Source: Lucinisca nassula (Eukaryota; Mollusca; Bivalvia; Lucinida; Lucinidae). Taken from it: a stretch of DNA of 64,000 nt. Under the pieces are notes generated by a model, which did not search any database, was not told the DNA's origin, and saw only the letters and a list, made by a program, of their open reading frames with translations. Shown here piece after piece: positions 21,176 through 32,929 of the stretch (its first letter is position 1; each line of letters starts with the position of its first letter). The stretch lies in NCBI GenBank assembly GCA_963580285.1, contig OY757016.1:45461124-45525123 (forward strand). Direction: 5' to 3'. The position numbers were made by a program, and so were the translations under genes.

Positions 21176-21211
21176 CTGCAAAACATGACTTTTATATTAG
21201 GACAGCTTTGT

Positions 21212-21522
21212 TTGTTTGATTTGAGGTTTTACGTCTCCCGCCAACACTGCATAGGTCATTTTGGAGACGTTGCTTCCAATTTTGTGGTACTTTTACCCGA
21301 CACTGAGATGAAATGACATCTCAAGTCCTGTCGCCCAATGAAACCATTAGGGTTTATAAGCATGGACGGTCCGACTCGCACCGCTTTGCCTGGGCAGGCT
21401 AAGATCCTCTAAGCAGTTTACCAGTACTCGTGTGTGCGGTCGGTTTCAGCTCTGCGTGGAAGCGTCATGCAGCCCATCTATTTCTTCAAGCCCCGATGGG
21501 CGGGGGCCTTTTTGTCTCCCAT
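21212..21522 (-). mobile_element. SINE, unit 2 counterpart of 4172-4492
   Basis: Same orientation and end points; lies about 35 bp from the CCP exon acceptor in both units. The downstream TCTTAAAGAAAAGAATTTGC tract of unit 1 is shortened here. Confidence 0.65.
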
Positions 21523-21618
21523 GTCAAAAGGGGGCCAACTCTCAAGAGTAGACCCCTTTTTCAGTAAGACAGGTCTTAAAGAAAAGCTAACAGGAAGTCC
21601 CGAAAGTTGTCTCCTTTT

Positions 21619-23634
21619 GAACAAGATGATTTGCTCACCAGAATGTCACTGTCTCTAGTACATTCTTTTTTTTTGCTCTGGTGGCCATCTTGTTGATCAG
21701 AGTGGAACGATCTTAGCTATTTTGGTAGGATGTCACATAGGCAACATTCCTTTGAAGATTGAATCAAATTGACCCAAGGGTTTAGGAAGAGTTCGCATTT
21801 GAAGCAAATTTACAAAGTTTTTCTACTTTTAGCACTCGCGGCCATATTGTTCATCGGAGCGAGACCATTTTAGCTACATTTGTTGAGAGTCGTCTAAGCA
21901 ACATTCCAATGAAGTTTAAATGTATTTGGCCCAAGGGTACAGGAGGGGTTGTCGTTTGATGATTTATTCTATTTTAGCCCTGGTGGCCATCTTGTTTATC
22001 AGAGTTGAATGATTTTTACTTTTTTGGTAGGGAGTCACCTGGGCAACATTCCTGTGAAGTTTGAAGCAAATTTACAATGTTTTTCTATTTTAAGCTCTGG
22101 TGGCCATTTTGTTCATCGGAGCGGGATCATTTTAGCTAATATGGTAGAGGGTCAACGACATAATATTCCTGTGAAGTTTGAATCAAATTGGCCCAAGGGG
22201 TAAGGAGGAATTATCATTTGAAGAATTTTTCTATTTTTAGCTCTGGCGACCATCTTGTTAGTCAGAGCGGAACAATTTTAGCTATTTTGGTATGGAGTCA
22301 ACGACACAATATTCCTGTGAAGTTTGAATCAAATTGGCCCAAGGGGTAAGAGGGAGTTGTTGCCGCGTTGAACGATTTTAGCTATTTTGGCAGGTAGTCA
22401 CCTAACTAACATTCCTGTGAAGTTTGAATCAAATTGGCCCAAGGGCTGAGGTGGAGTTTGCGTTTTGACGTAAATTTACAAAGTTTTTTGCTGTTTTTAG
22501 CTATGGCGGCCATTTTGCTCATGAGAGCGAAAACGTTTTAGCAATTTTGGTAGTGGATATTCTTAGCAACATTCCTTCGAAGTTTGAATGAAATTGGCCC
22601 AAGGGTAAAGGAGGAGTAGTCGTTTGAAGAATTTTTCTTTATTTTTTTTTGGCGGCCATCTTGTTAGTCAGAGCGGAATGATTTTAGCTATTTCGTCAGG
22701 GAATCACCTACATAACATTCCTGTGACGTTCGAATCAAATTGGCCCAAGGGTTAAGGAGGAGTTCGTGTTTGAAGCAAATTTACGATTTTTTTTTCAATT
22801 TTTAGCTATGGCGGCCATTTTGCTCATCAGAGCAGAACCTTTTCAGCTATTTTGGTAGATGGTCACCTAAGCAACATTCCAAAGAAGTTTGAATGAAATT
22901 GGCCCAAGGGTACAGGAGTAGTTGTCGTTTAAAGTTTTTTTCTCCATTTTTAGCTCTGGCGGCCATCTTGTTTGTTAGAGCACAACGATTTTAGCTATTT
23001 TGGTAGGGAGTCATTTGGGCAACATTCTTTTGAAGATTGAATCAAATTGGTCCAAGGGTTGAGGAAGAGTTTGTGTTTGAAGCAAAATTTACGATGTTTT
23101 TCTATTTTTAGCTATGGCGACCATTTTGCTCATCAGAGAAATACCGTTTTAGCTATTTTAGTAGAGGGTCACCTAAGCAACATTCCTATGAAGTTTGAAT
23201 TAATTAGACCCTAGAGTACAGGAGGAGTTGTCGTTTAAAGAATTTTCTATTTTTAGCTCTGGCGGCCATTTTGTTCACCGGAGCGGAAACGTTTTAGCTA
23301 TTTTGGTAGAAGGCCACCTAAGCAACATTCCTATAAAGTTTGAATGAAATTGGCCTTAGGGTACAGGAGGAGTTGTCGTTTAAAGATTTGTCTATTTTTA
23401 GCTCTGGCGGCCATCTTGTTTAGTGGAGCGGAACAATTTCAGCTATTTTTGTAGAGAGTCACCTCAGCAATATTCCTATGAAGTTTTATTGAAATTGGCT
23501 CAAAGGTTAAGGAGGAGTTAGCATTTAAAGCAAATTGTTGACGCCGCACGACACACGACGCACGACACACGACGCACGACGCACGACGGACATTGACCGA
23601 TCACAATAGCTCACCATGAGCACTTCGTGCTAAA
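21619..23634 (+). mobile_element. Pearl-like tandem-core element, unit 2 copy
   Basis: Same core repeats and right-end hairpin (23619-23631) as 4619-6641. The left hairpin is lost: the sequence reads ACAAGATGATTTGCTCACC where unit 1 has the GGGCCC hairpin. The microsatellite has one more CGACG-type unit. Confidence 0.75.
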
Positions 23635-23943
23635 AATCGCATTCCCCTTAAATTGCATGTTTTGCGAAGCATTCTTGCACAAGGATGGCAGCTTTTCGGA
23701 CTTCCTTTTCGCTTTCCAATACAGTCAGCCCCTCAGGGTAACCGATATACAATCAATTATGTTGTTATGTGGTCGAGCACGTTTCCACTGGACCACTTCT
23801 GTTATCTTCTTATTGTGTAAATTTTAGCGTATATGTTGTATTATATACACCGAAAATATAGGTCAACTACGCTGCATCGTTCCTTACCGTATATCAAATG
23901 CAATTGTTATGTTAAGGGCACCAAATAATTCGTTTTACATGAA

Positions 23944-24168
23944 CAAAGTACATGGAAAGCGAACTTCTGGTGCCAGAACATGACTAGCTGTAATTTCAGC
24001 CATGAAGTACCTCCAAACGAAGTACATGGAAAGCGAACCTCTGGTGCCAGAACATGACTAGCTGTAACTTCAGCCATGAAGTACCTCCAAACGAAGTACA
24101 TGGAAAGCGAACCTCTGGTGCCAGAACATGACTAGCTGTAACTTCAGCCATGAAGTACCTCCAAACGA
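23944..24168. repeat. 74-bp minisatellite, 3 copies
   Basis: AGTACATGGAAAGCGAAC recurs at about 23947, 24021 and 24095. Unit 1 has five copies. Confidence 0.9.
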
Positions 24169-24171
24169 GCC

Positions 24172-24450
24172 ATCACGTGATCAAGTCCGTGAAATGAAGA
24201 CCCCCCTATACCCCACTTTATATAGAGAAAACTGGGGTTTAAGGGGGTATACATTATTTTTCTTATTTTTGCTCCAATACATAGGTTGTGGGTACTCGTT
24301 AGAACCGCCTCACTGAGGCGGTTCTAACGAGCACCCACAATCTATGTTTACTGTATTTATAAGAAAAATATCACAGATTTTCATCAGAAAAATGGCCATT
24401 TTGGAGATGAGTAAAAATGCACAAATTTGCACGGGTGTGTTATCGTAATG
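24172..24450. mobile_element. Subtype-2 palindromic MITE, unit 2
   Basis: Counterpart of 7323-7600, with an intact central hairpin at about 24299-24334. Confidence 0.7.
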
Positions 24451-25079
24451 CCTTTACCGGATAAGCGCCTGATCGTCATTTTTTTTACATAAGCTATACA
24501 GACATAAGCAATATTTCTGAAGGGGTATTAGGTTTACTTAAACTCAAGTAATCACTATACTTATCACCATTTTACGACATTATTTTAAACACACTTCTTT
24601 TATGAACAGTAATGCATTGAAATGACCAAAATCTCCTTTAATAAATATGTCATTTACAGCTATCTTCTATGAATATGGAATCCTGTCAAACACCCTAGCG
24701 GAAGAGTCCAATATGATAGTGATTTTAATTGTAGGACTTTTAAAGACTATTCTATTAATTAACTAATTGAATAAGTATATATAGAATAACTAACGCCTAG
24801 TCTGATAGAGTCTTCGCTGTTCGTAATATGGATTCTCTTGACGTTTTTCAAACGGTCAGGAAAGGCTGATTCTAATGCACTTGCGTATGTAACGCAACGC
24901 CTGATTGAATAACGTCAAAAATTTGCAACAATATATTCTGTGATATACTGTCGTAAACCCGACGTCATCACGTAACGTCTCTTTTCATTGGCTGGCATTT
25001 GACTTTACGCGACTCACAGCGCTTGCCGTTTTGTGCAAAACATTAGTTTTTAACAAATTAACCGAATTAGTGCATTAGA

Positions 25080-25236
25080 ATTGGGGATAACTGTATTACA
25101 AAATTGTCATTTTTAGAGGTAAATTGTCCGTTTACAGTCGCAAATTCCGTTTTAACGCGTCGCCTAAAAACGAAATTTCCGACCGTAAACTGCCGATTAA
25201 CCTCCACAAATTACACTTTTGAATACAGTTATCCCT
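25080..25236. mobile_element. GGGATAACTG palindromic MITE
   Basis: Counterpart of 8228-8378. GGGGATAACTGTATT at the left and AATACAGTTATCCC at the right. Confidence 0.7.
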
Positions 25237-25519
25237 TATTTACATCTGCTTCTTAGGCTGATATGTGTCTACGCTGACGGCACATTCTCGAAAATCCCTT
25301 TTCGATTGACGTTGCTTATATTATCTCTATTACCTCGCAAAAGAATGTTTTGCGTTCGCCCCTTCGTACTTTACAATTACTGAACTTCGGAATAACATCC
25401 CGCACTGCCTTTCACAATTTAAGGCCTTGTTACCGTTTACAATTACAGACCTCACTTATTGGAAATACACAGCACAGGCTTAATCTTTTGCGATTACCTT
25501 TTTTAAACTTTTGCCAAAT

Positions 25520-25885
25520 CAGGCCTTCATGCGGACTGAACAAATTATTTGTCTAAATCGCGACAGAAGTAAGGGCGAGGATTGTGGCCACGTAAAATCG
25601 ATTTAAGCCCCTCAGTGGAAATCTTTCCACTGACCGTTCCAAGGCGGTTCTTCTGTGGCGGTTTATTTATGTTGTTGTTTGTTACTTATTGTGTGTATCA
25701 CTTGTGTCTTTTTATTTTGGATGGCCATTTTGTGGGAAAGTGACTGTTCTTATGGCCTTCCTTTGTTTAGGTTTCCATTATGGTCTGGTCGCTTAATGTT
25801 TGTATTTCTTTCCCTTTGGTGTCTTTGATGGGTGGAGTAAGTTAATTGTATCGATTCCTGATCTTTGTTATACTTCTACTTTACA
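25520..25885 (+). mobile_element. PLE 3' region fragment
   Basis: Matches 14395-14760 and 33510-33690 (GGCCTTCATGCGGACTGAAC start). Not present at the equivalent place in unit 1 (about 8880), so it was inserted or rearranged after the duplication. Confidence 0.7.
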
Positions 25886-26194
25886 GATTTAACCTTGTTT
25901 CAGTTACCTTCAAAAGATTTTTCTGTCGTTGTAGTCTGGTCCACAGTTACACCTTCGAAAAGAAATTAAAATAACAAGTACTTTTACCAATCTCTTATAT
26001 ATGAATTTTAACCAGTTCTATATCATCGTCCATTCAAATGCACTTGCGTATTTAAGGCGACGTCTGATTGGAAAACGTCAAAAATCGTGTAACGTCGCTT
26101 TTCATTGGTTGGTATTTCGTTTTACACAGCTCACTGTGCTTGTCGTTTTGGACAAAAAGAACATTTTTAAACAAAACAAATGAATAAGTGCATT

Positions 26195-26375
26195 ATTGAG
26201 GGGATAACTGTATTGAAAATTGTTATTTGGGGAAGTAAATCGTCGGTTTTACGGTCGCAAATTCCGTTTTACGGCTCTGCTGGCGCGTCGCTGTAAAACC
26301 AAATTTCCGACCGAGAAACCACCGATTTACCTCCCCAAATGACAATTTTCAATACAGTTATCCCATAAATATATT
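26195..26375. mobile_element. GGGATAACTG palindromic MITE, second copy
   Basis: Arms of about 80 bp, with GGGGATAACTGTATTGAAAA mirrored by TTTTCAATACAGTTATCCC. This is the best-paired of the three copies. Confidence 0.75.
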
Positions 26376-26589
26376 TTACTTTTTGACGTTTTTTTTTTCG
26401 GTTATCATCTTTGTGACGCCCAACGCAGTAGGAGCCGGGAACAATATATTGTGTAAACAAAGTCGACTGAATGATTCCAATCACACAGGAAAGCGCCTGC
26501 ATGTTGGAATGTGTAATAAAGCAGTTATTTGATGACTGTTTGGACAATTGTCAAAACTGTTACCCTCGGTATCGTGGACGACCTGATAC

Positions 26590-26790
26590 ACTACTGACCT
26601 TCACGTTATCATGTCCGGGAAATGAACAACCCTCTAAGCCCCCCTTTATACTGGGAAACCTGGGGTTTGCAGGGGTATACATTATTTTTCTTTTTGATGC
26701 TCTAAAGAAAAGGAGCCTTTTTCGGGATATGAAAGGTCACTATGTCACACGGGTGTGTTATCGTGATGCTTCGGTCTTTGGCCTTGGGAA
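26590..26790. mobile_element. Subtype-2 MITE remnant
   Basis: Keeps the left tract (CCCTTTATACTGGGAAACCTGG) and the right end (GGTGTGTTATCGTGATGC) but has lost the central hairpin. Corresponds to 8925-9480 without the SINE. Confidence 0.6.
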
Positions 26791-26894
26791 ATAGTCCAAA
26801 ACACCGAGGGAAAATAGTAAGGACCTTCAAATAATTGTTTACTGTTGATCTCACGCAAAGAGGACTTTTCTATGGGGCGCCCTTTTACTATTTA

Positions 26895-27440
26895 TTCCCT
26901 ATTTATAGATATCCATAATTCGAAGTATGGATGTCATTAATTCGATTTATGGATATCTATAATTGAGATCGATTTATGGATATCAATGATTCGAATTATG
27001 GATATCAATCATTCGGTCCATGTATGGATATCTATAATTCAATTTATGGATATACTTAATTCGTCTTGGCAAATAAATACAAAAAAATGACTGAAGCCAA
27101 AAGCTTTTGCGGTGGAGTATGGATAACCAAAATTCAAAATATGGATATCCATAGTTCAGCCCGATTTATAGATATCCATAATTCGATTTAAGGATATCCA
27201 TAATTCGAATTATTGATATCCATAAATAAGCGGAATAATGGATATCCATATTTTATTTATTGATATACATAATTGGAATTAGTGATATCCATAATTCGAA
27301 TTATTGATATCCATAAATCGCTCTGAATTAATTATAACCATAAATCTAATTATGGATATCCATTATTCGGCTCATTTATGGATACACATAATTCGAGTTA
27401 TGTATATTCATAAATCGAATTATGGATATCCATAAATATG
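26895..27440. repeat. ATGGATATCCAT palindromic satellite, unit 2
   Basis: Two blocks (26895-27065 and 27120-27440) separated by about 55 bp of ordinary sequence. That spacer is the empty site for the LTR array found in unit 1. Confidence 0.85.
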
Positions 27441-27464
27441 GATTAAATAGTAAAACGGCAACCC

Positions 27465-27730
27465 ATACATCTCATTATAAAAAATATTGAACGTTGAACC
27501 ACCATGAATGATTTTTTTTTTCAGATAAAAAATCCTGAGTTTTTTTTTATTTCTGCTTGAAACGCAGATTGTGGGTACTCGTAAGAACCGCCTTTGTGAG
27601 GCTGTTCTTAAGAAAACACACAACCGATGTTTTTGAGATAATATATAACCATGTTAACCTAGGTTTTTACTATTTAAAAGTAGGGTTTAAGGGCTCAAAA
27701 TTATATAGGCATGTTTGCGTGGTGTAATAC
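27465..27730. mobile_element. Palindromic MITE, unit 2 counterpart of 11250-11520
   Basis: Diverged hairpin near 27578-27615 and the CATGTTTGCGTGG right end. Confidence 0.6.
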
Positions 27731-27949
27731 GAAATTTATGAAACCTGACATGGCTGGTTTCATTTATTTTAATGAGTGAGTGAGTGTGTTTCAGTTTTAC
27801 ATCCCACCAACAACTAAGGTCATACGGGGCGAGACCTCGGTTTAAAGATTCATCCGAAAGTCTGTTTATTTTTAATGAAACAGCCACGAATGAGAGCGCA
27901 ACGAATACCTTCAAATGTCATATGCTATTAATTAATAGAGGATCTTACA

Positions 27950-28075
27950 TGAGTGCTCATGTATTATTGAATTTATTAAATGAGTTGAGGAAAAGGGATA
28001 AAATGCGAGACTTAGCCGAGCGTTTTATCCCTTTTCCTCAAGGAGTTTAATAAATTCAATAATACATGAGCACGA
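27950..28075. repeat. Fold-back inverted repeat, unit 2
   Basis: ATGAGTGCTCATGTATTATT pairs with AATAATACATGAGCAC, and GAGGAAAAGGGATAAAA with TTTTATCCCTTTTCCTC. Pairing is better than in unit 1 (11733-11876). Confidence 0.78.
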
Positions 28076-28289
28076 ATGCAAGATCCTATTTATCATGTGA
28101 CATTTAAAACGCATTTTATTCACGATTGTTTTACAAAAATATCAATATTCCGCCATTAGTAAGTAAGTAAGTGAGTAAATTTTTATTAGAGTGACATACG
28201 CTATCAGAACAAACAAGTATAAATAATGAATATAAAGCGCCCGACCCATTGGGTCTACAAGTCACTATTAAAGAAGCATGTAACGGCGA

Positions 28290-31200
28290 ACTACAAATGA
28301 ACATCTATAATAACATATACACTCCTAATATGCGTTTCGTTAAATATTGTCATAATTTAACCATAGAGAATTCCACGTCTGTGTAGAAATGCTTTTAGTA
28401 AGAATTTAACAGTTCTTCTTGTATGCTTGTTCAACACGTCACTTAGTTTTTCCACGTCGCTAGAGTTTGTATGATCGTCATTACGCAAAATAGGACCAAG
28501 TTCAAGATCACGTAAATTTGCATAACATGGACAGTACAAAAGGAAATGAATCTCATCGTCTACGGTTGATAAATTGCACAGTTTACAAAGTCTGTCACTG
28601 ACTTGTTCACCAGCAAATCTCCCGGTCTCTACCCGTAGTGGTAGAACACCACATCGAAACTGAGCCGTTATAGAGCGTTCATTTCGGTTAAGGTTTAATG
28701 TTAGCTAGTTTTCAGTTTTGAAGACAGTCTTGAATTTAACGTACGTTCTGAGTTTTGGAACGTTTTCACCCTTTTCGGGCCACGTGTTCGCGTACAAATT
28801 ATATAGGTTTCCATGTACAATAGATATATCAACAGGCAGTTTGTTATCATAATATTCTGGAATATCGAGTTTTTGAAAAATGTCTCTTACGTCGCTACAC
28901 CAGTTGTTATTGGCAGACTCATAATCATAATTAAACACTCGTTTCGTCAGCCGAGAGCTGTCCATTAGTACAAGCCTGTTCCAGAACCTTAACATAGAAC
29001 TCCAGCGTCTGTACTGACTGGGTAGCCAACCTGTGTCACCTATTTTTGCAAGAATTGGTGTGAACCTATATACACCAAGGAAGCAAAGAATTGCCCTATT
29101 TTGTATTAGTCTAGCTGTGCAAAACATTTATATCCCCAAACTGACGCTCCGTAGTCTGTTACGGGAACTTCACATGAAGAATACAGCTTTTCAAAAGTTT
29201 TACACCCAAACTCCTTCAACCCATGCAACTTTGATATAAGTCCACCGAGTGCTCGACCGCCACCAGTTGCCAGTGCTTCCGCTGTATGACCAAAGTCCGA
29301 CTTTTCGTGGAATGTGACACCGAGATATTTGTATTTTTCCGCAGTTTCTATAACGTTTTCACCGATTTTGAAAGTTACGTCACTTCTTTTTCGTCTACCT
29401 TTTCGAAAGTGAACTGTTTTAGACTTGTCGGAATTAATGAGGACTCGCCATTTCTTGCACCAAGCGTTAAAGTATCAAGCATTTTCTGCATATCTGCCTA
29501 ATTTTTTTTGCAAGCAAGCAAATATCGTCCGCGTAAAGCAATAGGGAAAGATTAACACCATTTAAGTCTTCTATGCCCAGATTAAGTTCACTGATCTCTG
29601 AAACAAGGTCATTCACGAATATAGAAAATATGGTTGGGGACATACAATCAACCTGCCGTACTCCTGACCTGCAATCGATCCATCCAGTTAGTTTATCGTT
29701 TATACGTATTGAAGACGTCGTATGAAGATAAATGTTTTGATAGAATTATACATTTTCCCGTTAATGTTTGCTTTTAGCAATACGTATGAAAGCATATCTC
29801 TATCTTCGAAGTCAAAGGCCTTTTGTTAGGTCTTTAAAGGTAGTAAATACGTTTGTGTTATTACAAATGACACTGTTTAGAGTAAAAATATGGTCCTCAC
29901 ATGATCTATTGGTCCGGAGTCCATTTTGCTCCTCGGCGAAAATGTTGTTCTCCTCCAAATACAGCGTTAATCGTTTATTTAGTAGCGAACTGTACAGCTT
30001 ACTGATACACGACAAAAGACTGATCCCCCTGTAGTTCATTGGAACACTTCTATCTGACGAGGCATCCTTCAGGATTGGACATATTACAGACTGTCTCCAT
30101 ATCGACGGGATGATGCTGGTATCAAATATTAACTGAAACAGTTTATGGATGACCGCTATAATGGGCGGGAATTTTAACACATCATAGGGGACTTTGTCTA
30201 TTCCGCTTGCCGATAACCGTTTTGCCTTCATTATGACCGCAGATACCTCTCCGAGAGTTATAGTACCGTTTATGTGTGGGTTTGAGTTGTATAATGGATC
30301 AAGCATATCGTTTTCTAATAATCGTTTATGAGTTTTGTCTAATAATAGTTTATGAGTTTTGACATGTTTGTAAAATTCATCATCGAAACCATTATTTGAA
30401 TTGGAGCTATACAAGTTCTCGAAGTCAGTTTTCCACTTATCCAGTACGGTTTGCTCATCCCTGATGATACGTCCGTTTTCGTCACTGATTTACACCGGAA
30501 TAGAACGGTCTCGACGGGGACCCAATGCTTTCACTTTATTCCAAAAGTCATTTGAATTTGTGGTTGACATTGTTTCAATGTCATTGGCAATAGTTTGTCT
30601 GTGTTTGCGTTCCGCCTGCCTAAATGAGCGATCAAATTTGTGTTGCGCACTTTTAAATTCTTGTCTTGAAAATTTACGTCTCGCAACAAGTTTTGAGTCA
30701 CATTTTAAAAATGCGCGCTCTTTCGATCTCAAGTCACTCCGAAAGGGCATTATTCCAGTATGGTTTATATGTCCTATGTCGCTTACGCGTACCCTTGGAT
30801 ATGTCATATTTCGGGATATTGTCGTTCATTTCTCGCAATATCGAGCTGCACAGATTTTCGTATATATAATCCACGTTTAACTGTGTTTCCCGCGTAGATT
30901 CGATTTGCTGAATTTTTTGTGTAATTGCTTGGCGGCTTAAATCGCTCTGCATGAAATCGATCGGAATTCGAGTCAATTTATATTTGGGTCCATTATTCAC
31001 ACACTGGCTGGTATCATTACCAGAGTTTCGATGTGGTGACGACGTAGAAGTAACTGTGTCAAACTCCGTAACGATAAATGCATGGTCAGGTGCCTTACTT
31101 CGTGGGCTCAGTAGATTCTGCAGTTTATTACCCTCTATTACCGAGTTTGCAGAAATAACACATCGTGGGGAACACATATATAGTCCACTACTGCCCTACC

Positions 31201-31790
31201 CCGTCCTGATACCGACGTATTGTAGTCAAACAAACTGTAAAATCTTCCATTAAGTACACAAATTTTCGATTCAACAAGAAATTCGCAGAAATCGTGACAT
31301 GCTGATTTACAGATTTATCTAAAGGCGTACTTTTCGGGGTGCCATTGAAGTCAGAAGAAGCGTCCGGTATATTTCCAATGCGCGAATTGACGTCGCCTGC
31401 TACAAATAAAGCGTCACTTTCGTAATTAAAATATATTTGAGACAGAACATGTGAAAAGAAACCCTGTGCATCTCTTTCCCGCGTTGATCTCTCTGGAGGC
31501 AAGCATGTAACATAAACGATAAAGTTACAGTCTGTTAATTTGTGACAAAACTTAACACCATGTATTCCACCGTGCGACTTATCAATAATATCAAAATTGT
31601 AAAGTTGGGCAAGACTTTCTTTTATAAAAATTCCAACGCCACCGGAGGCTTTTGGGGCGTTTTTGTGAATATTTTGGTCAGGGAGATGTGTCTCTAATAT
31701 GCATGTAATGCCAGTATTTATCGACTTTATCAACGCGAAGCGCAAACCTTCATTAGCATCATCCCAGCCACAAACGTTAATATGAGCTAA
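28290..31790 (-). pseudogene. LINE ORF2: endonuclease and reverse transcriptase, broken
   Basis: APE-type endonuclease at about 31790-31070: AHINVCGWDD, ILETHLP, GGVGIFIKESL, FVAGDVNSRIG and, after a frameshift near 31190, APDHAFI. Reverse transcriptase at about 30480-29200: WRQSVICPILKD, MNYRGISLLSC, EQNGLRTNRSCEDH and the catalytic LLYADDICLL (plus-strand positions 29518-29547). Distal part: MLRFWNRLVLMD, then CKLCN and EIHFLLYCPCY (about 28590-28510), a C-x2-C..H-x4-C arrangement seen at the end of many LINE ORF2 proteins. Several frameshifts and stops (for example near 30490 and 29680) make it inactive, though YADD is intact. Confidence 0.85.
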
Positions 31791-31820
31791 TGTGATAGAC
31801 TCAGTGAGTCGGGACGCGTC

Positions 31821-32762
31821 CTAAGCAGATGTGTCGTCCCTAGCTGCTTCCTCAGTTTGGTTTTCTGATCGTGTTTTGATCCGCTCATTCGCATCGACGC
31901 GGTAGGATTTTCCTGTCGGTAAAGCCTGCAAAAGCGTTCTCGCATTCAATTCTATGAGCCGTTCAGCGTGCGTTTTGCAGCTTTTTAAAACCACATTTTT
32001 GAACTCTTGAGAATCCTTAAGCTTTATCTTACCACGGAGGACCATTATCTTTTCATCAAGGCACCAAAAGCTTATTTTCACTAAACCCGGCTTGTTCACA
32101 CATTTCTTAGGCAGACGGAGCGCCTCGGTAATTGTGACTCGATCCAATATACCTTCGCCCATGGCACTATTAACTCAGTCGCCTTTCTCATACGATCCTC
32201 CCCAAGCGAAAACGGTATGTTGGTAGCTATAAGTGTCAAATCTGGATCATCTAGTGGTTCCCTGTAGCGACCGTTAAACGACTGGTACCCGGCATGATCC
32301 ATCGGCTAACGCTCTCGCCCCCGGCACAGTGATTTTCTACGTTTGTGAGACGGTTCTGAATAGACTGAACAGATATCAGTACCTCATCGATTCGCGCACT
32401 CTCTTAGGCTATGTCAAGTGAAAGTTCGTCTTTCAACGACTTCATTTTACTCTCCATACTTTGCATCAACTCAGTTTATAGTCTGTCCATCTTACTCTCA
32501 AGAGTCTTTTTCATACAAACTTGGCTCTTTTTACTGTCAGTTTTGTCTCCATCTTGTTTTGTTTAGGACCTGGCTTAGGTGTTTCACCCTCCGACGATCT
32601 ATCTCTCTTTTTTTGTTCCTTACAGGAGAATCTGGCATAACTTACATACAACATGAAGTCCAAGGAACAACTAACACGTTCATATAAAATTCCATTTATA
32701 CCCATGCCAAAAATGAAATTTAAACCCATATTTTGATCACACTGAAAATTGTCATTGTCCAT
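31821..32762 (-). pseudogene. LINE ORF1-like protein, broken
   Basis: In reading order: a basic tract (SCKEQKKRDRSS), a heptad-like region around LESKMDRL and ESKMKSLKDELSL (about 32500-32410) with two stops, then LTLIATNIPFSLGED, resembling the start of an RRM-like fold, and KPGLVKISFWCLDEKIMVL to KSYRVDANERIKTRS. This coiled-coil, RRM, C-terminal order is that of nucleic-acid chaperone ORF1 proteins. Frameshifts lie near 32300 and 32150. Confidence 0.65.
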
Positions 32763-32929
32763 CGAAAGTAGTCCGCGTATGAATGTGAAGGGAAAAAGGC
32801 GACGTCGTTAAGGACATCGAACATGTTACGTTACGACGCGTATCTTACTAATTTGCATGTTTAATCCACCAGTTGGTTATCGAATTTATTACATAGCGTT
32901 ATTACACACTCAGACGCGACGTCATATGA

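Larger units (their letters stand above)
28153..32795 (-). mobile_element. Non-LTR retrotransposon (LINE), about 4.6 kb
   Basis: Minus-strand element with ORF1, APE-type endonuclease, reverse transcriptase and a CCHC-like C-terminus. The 3' end carries a CTTA-type microsatellite tail (28155-28172 on the plus strand as TAAGTAAGTAAG). The empty site is preserved in unit 1, where CCGCCAT at 11957 runs directly into ACGCGACGTCGTTAAGG. Both ORFs carry frameshifts and stops. A clade resembling CR1/L2-type LINEs is likely but not proven by eye. Confidence 0.88.

Noticed and set aside
29768..30880. Plus-strand frames of 88-159 codons
   Set aside because: Antisense shadows of the minus-strand LINE reverse transcriptase, whose motifs are clear on the other strand.
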